A DNA stretch of 11,622 nucleotides from Firmicutes bacterium UBA3932 (lineage in GTDB: Bacteria > Bacillota > Clostridia > Peptostreptococcales > Anaerovoracaceae): the NCBI GenBank assembly GCA_002385825.1, contig DGEG01000161.1:1-11622 (forward strand). Direction: 5' to 3'. Positions 10,619 to 11,622 of the stretch are shown in pieces. The position numbers and the translations under genes are program-made. Numbering within the stretch: the first letter of the stretch is position 1; every line of letters starts with the position of its first letter. The notes under the pieces were generated by a model. It searched no databases and had not been told where the DNA came from. It saw only the letters and a program-made list of their open reading frames with translations.

Positions 10619-11622
10619 ATGAGACCATATGTAAACTATTTCGCCGGTTATTATATTTTCAGCTATGCAGCAATCGGAGCCCTGTTTCCGCTGATCGCTC
10701 AATACTTACACGGTATCGGATTCTCCGGCGGGCAGATTGGTGTCATCACTGCTTCATCTACTGCAATAGGCATTTTGTCCAATTCTTTTTGGGGCGGCAT
10801 TTATCACAGGAGGCAGAGAAGCAAAAAACTGATCTTGTTGCTCTGTGTTATAACTGCCCTGTCATCGCTGATGTTGATGTGGGTGGGAAGTTTTTGGATA
10901 TTCTTACTATTATATATACTTGTTTTCTTTTTTGAGAATCCCGTATTCCCTCTGATAGACTCCACCATTATGGAAGTGGATTATCCTTTTGGAGCGGCCA
11001 GGAAGTGGGGCGCCGTGGGATTTGCCTTGGGTATCGGTGTGGCGGGAGCGGTAGCGGAGCCCTTCGGGTTGCTGTCGATTTTTCCGATGTTCGCCATATT
11101 CTTTTTATTGACTGCATTGCTCATAGGGATAAGCTTAAAACATAATAGCAATCTTTTCTCGAAAGGCGATTCTGCATCATTGAATCCTGAGAATCCGGAA
11201 AACGAGGTAAAATCCCAAAAGCAGAAGACAAAAAGCGGATATAAAGATCTGATACGGGACAGAAAATATGTGGCTTTGCTTATCAGTGCATTTTTCTTCA
11301 TGGGTCCCTCTCTGTCGCACAATACATATTTCAGCTTCTTATATATAGGGGCCGGAGGAACCATCGCAGGGATGGGCCTGGTGCTCCTGTTAATGGTGAT
11401 CAGCGAAGCGCCTTTCATGGGGTTGTCCCAGCGGATCTCATCTGCACTGACCATGGAACGCGCCGTTTTACTGGCCATGGTCGCTTCCGCCGCACGCTTT
11501 CTCTGGTATAGCACAAGTCCGTCGCCCGAGCTTTTAACGGCAACCTTTTTTCTACAGGGAGTGGCCAACGGCATAGGGATCGTCGAAATTGCGAAATACA
11601 TTACCAAGCTGGCCGGGCCGGC
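10619..11622 (+). CDS. MFS transporter (MFS_1-like), 3' end cut by the window
   Basis: The frame from the ATG at 10619 stays open to the last base and encodes 334 complete codons without a stop. It begins MRPYVNYFAGYYIFSYAAIG and has repeated hydrophobic segments, about nine or ten in the visible part. FWGGIYHRRQRSKK (about residues 58-71) sits where the cytoplasmic 2-3 loop motif of MFS proteins is expected, in degenerate form. A polar central loop (about 175-220, rich in N, E, K, Q and S) separates the two halves. The start resembles LacY/nucleoside-permease-like members (MFS_1_like). A full protein would be about 390-410 residues, so roughly 60-75 are missing. GGAG (10607-10610) lies 8 nt before the ATG. 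The gene is divergent from the DUF421 pair. Substrate cannot be told. Confidence 0.8.
   Translation, partial: MRPYVNYFAGYYIFSYAAIGALFPLIAQYLHGIGFSGGQIGVITASSTAIGILSNSFWGGIYHRRQRSKKLILLLCVITALSSLMLMWVGSFWIFLLLYILVFFFENPVFPLIDSTIMEVDYPFGAARKWGAVGFALGIGVAGAVAEPFGLLSIFPMFAIFFLLTALLIGISLKHNSNLFSKGDSASLNPENPENEVKSQKQKTKSGYKDLIRDRKYVALLISAFFFMGPSLSHNTYFSFLYIGAGGTIAGMGLVLLLMVISEAPFMGLSQRISSALTMERAVLLAMVASAARFLWYSTSPSPELLTATFFLQGVANGIGIVEIAKYITKLAGP

Noticed and set aside
10981..11607. 208-codon open frame on the minus strand
   Set aside because: It is antisense to the MFS transporter gene, which is open throughout and has coherent membrane segments; the minus-strand product resembles nothing recognisable.

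Overview
The window looks like a chromosomal segment of an anaerobic, endospore-forming Firmicute of the class Clostridia. The evidence is spoVT, a SpoVB/YabM flippase, an rqcP homologue, an Fe-S CoA-dehydratase-type activase, and a tetrahydrofolate riboswitch in front of folT. The first 19 bases are not genomic: they match the Nextera/Tn5 mosaic-end adapter exactly, so this is a contig edge. The other end cuts through an MFS transporter gene.

Region 1 (20-5580, + strand) is a variant of the conserved spoVT-yabM-yabN-yabO neighbourhood known from Bacillus. An AT-rich leader with a candidate sigma-G promoter precedes spoVT, which ends at a strong terminator. A new operon then starts from an extended -10 promoter: an MTA/SAH-deaminase-type amidohydrolase, a flippase joined to it by TAATG, mazG, HU (hup) and rqcP. 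Terminator-like hairpins follow HU and rqcP. Compared with Bacillus, mazG lacks the N-terminal tetrapyrrole-methylase domain, HU sits between mazG and rqcP, and yabP/yabQ/divIC do not follow.

Region 2 (5596-8631, + strand) is the most unusual part. It is a tightly overlapping three-gene cassette of the 2-hydroxyacyl-CoA dehydratase/activase superfamily: a DUF2229-type protein, a second HgdB-like protein with a matching cysteine pattern, and an ASKHA ATPase (activase) with the two bridging cysteines of HgdC plus an extra five-cysteine tail. These families also occur fused in very large proteins; here they are split. The likely role is ATP-driven low-potential electron transfer to an Fe-S reductase or dehydratase of unknown substrate. 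The cassette begins 21 nt after a terminator hairpin, carries a perfect 15-bp-arm palindrome inside the first gene, and ends with a 62-nt gene overlap.

Region 3 (8635-10455, - strand) holds folT, the substrate-binding component of an ECF folate transporter, behind a clear THF riboswitch with an inserted hairpin and its own promoter. Upstream on the same strand is a translationally coupled pair of membrane proteins, DUF421 (YetF-like) and DUF4363.

Region 4 (10619-11622, + strand) is a divergently transcribed MFS transporter gene, open at the window end. Its leader contains a duplicated GGAGCGCAA element that overlaps the ribosome binding site. I saw no tRNA, rRNA, CRISPR array, transposase or prophage gene.
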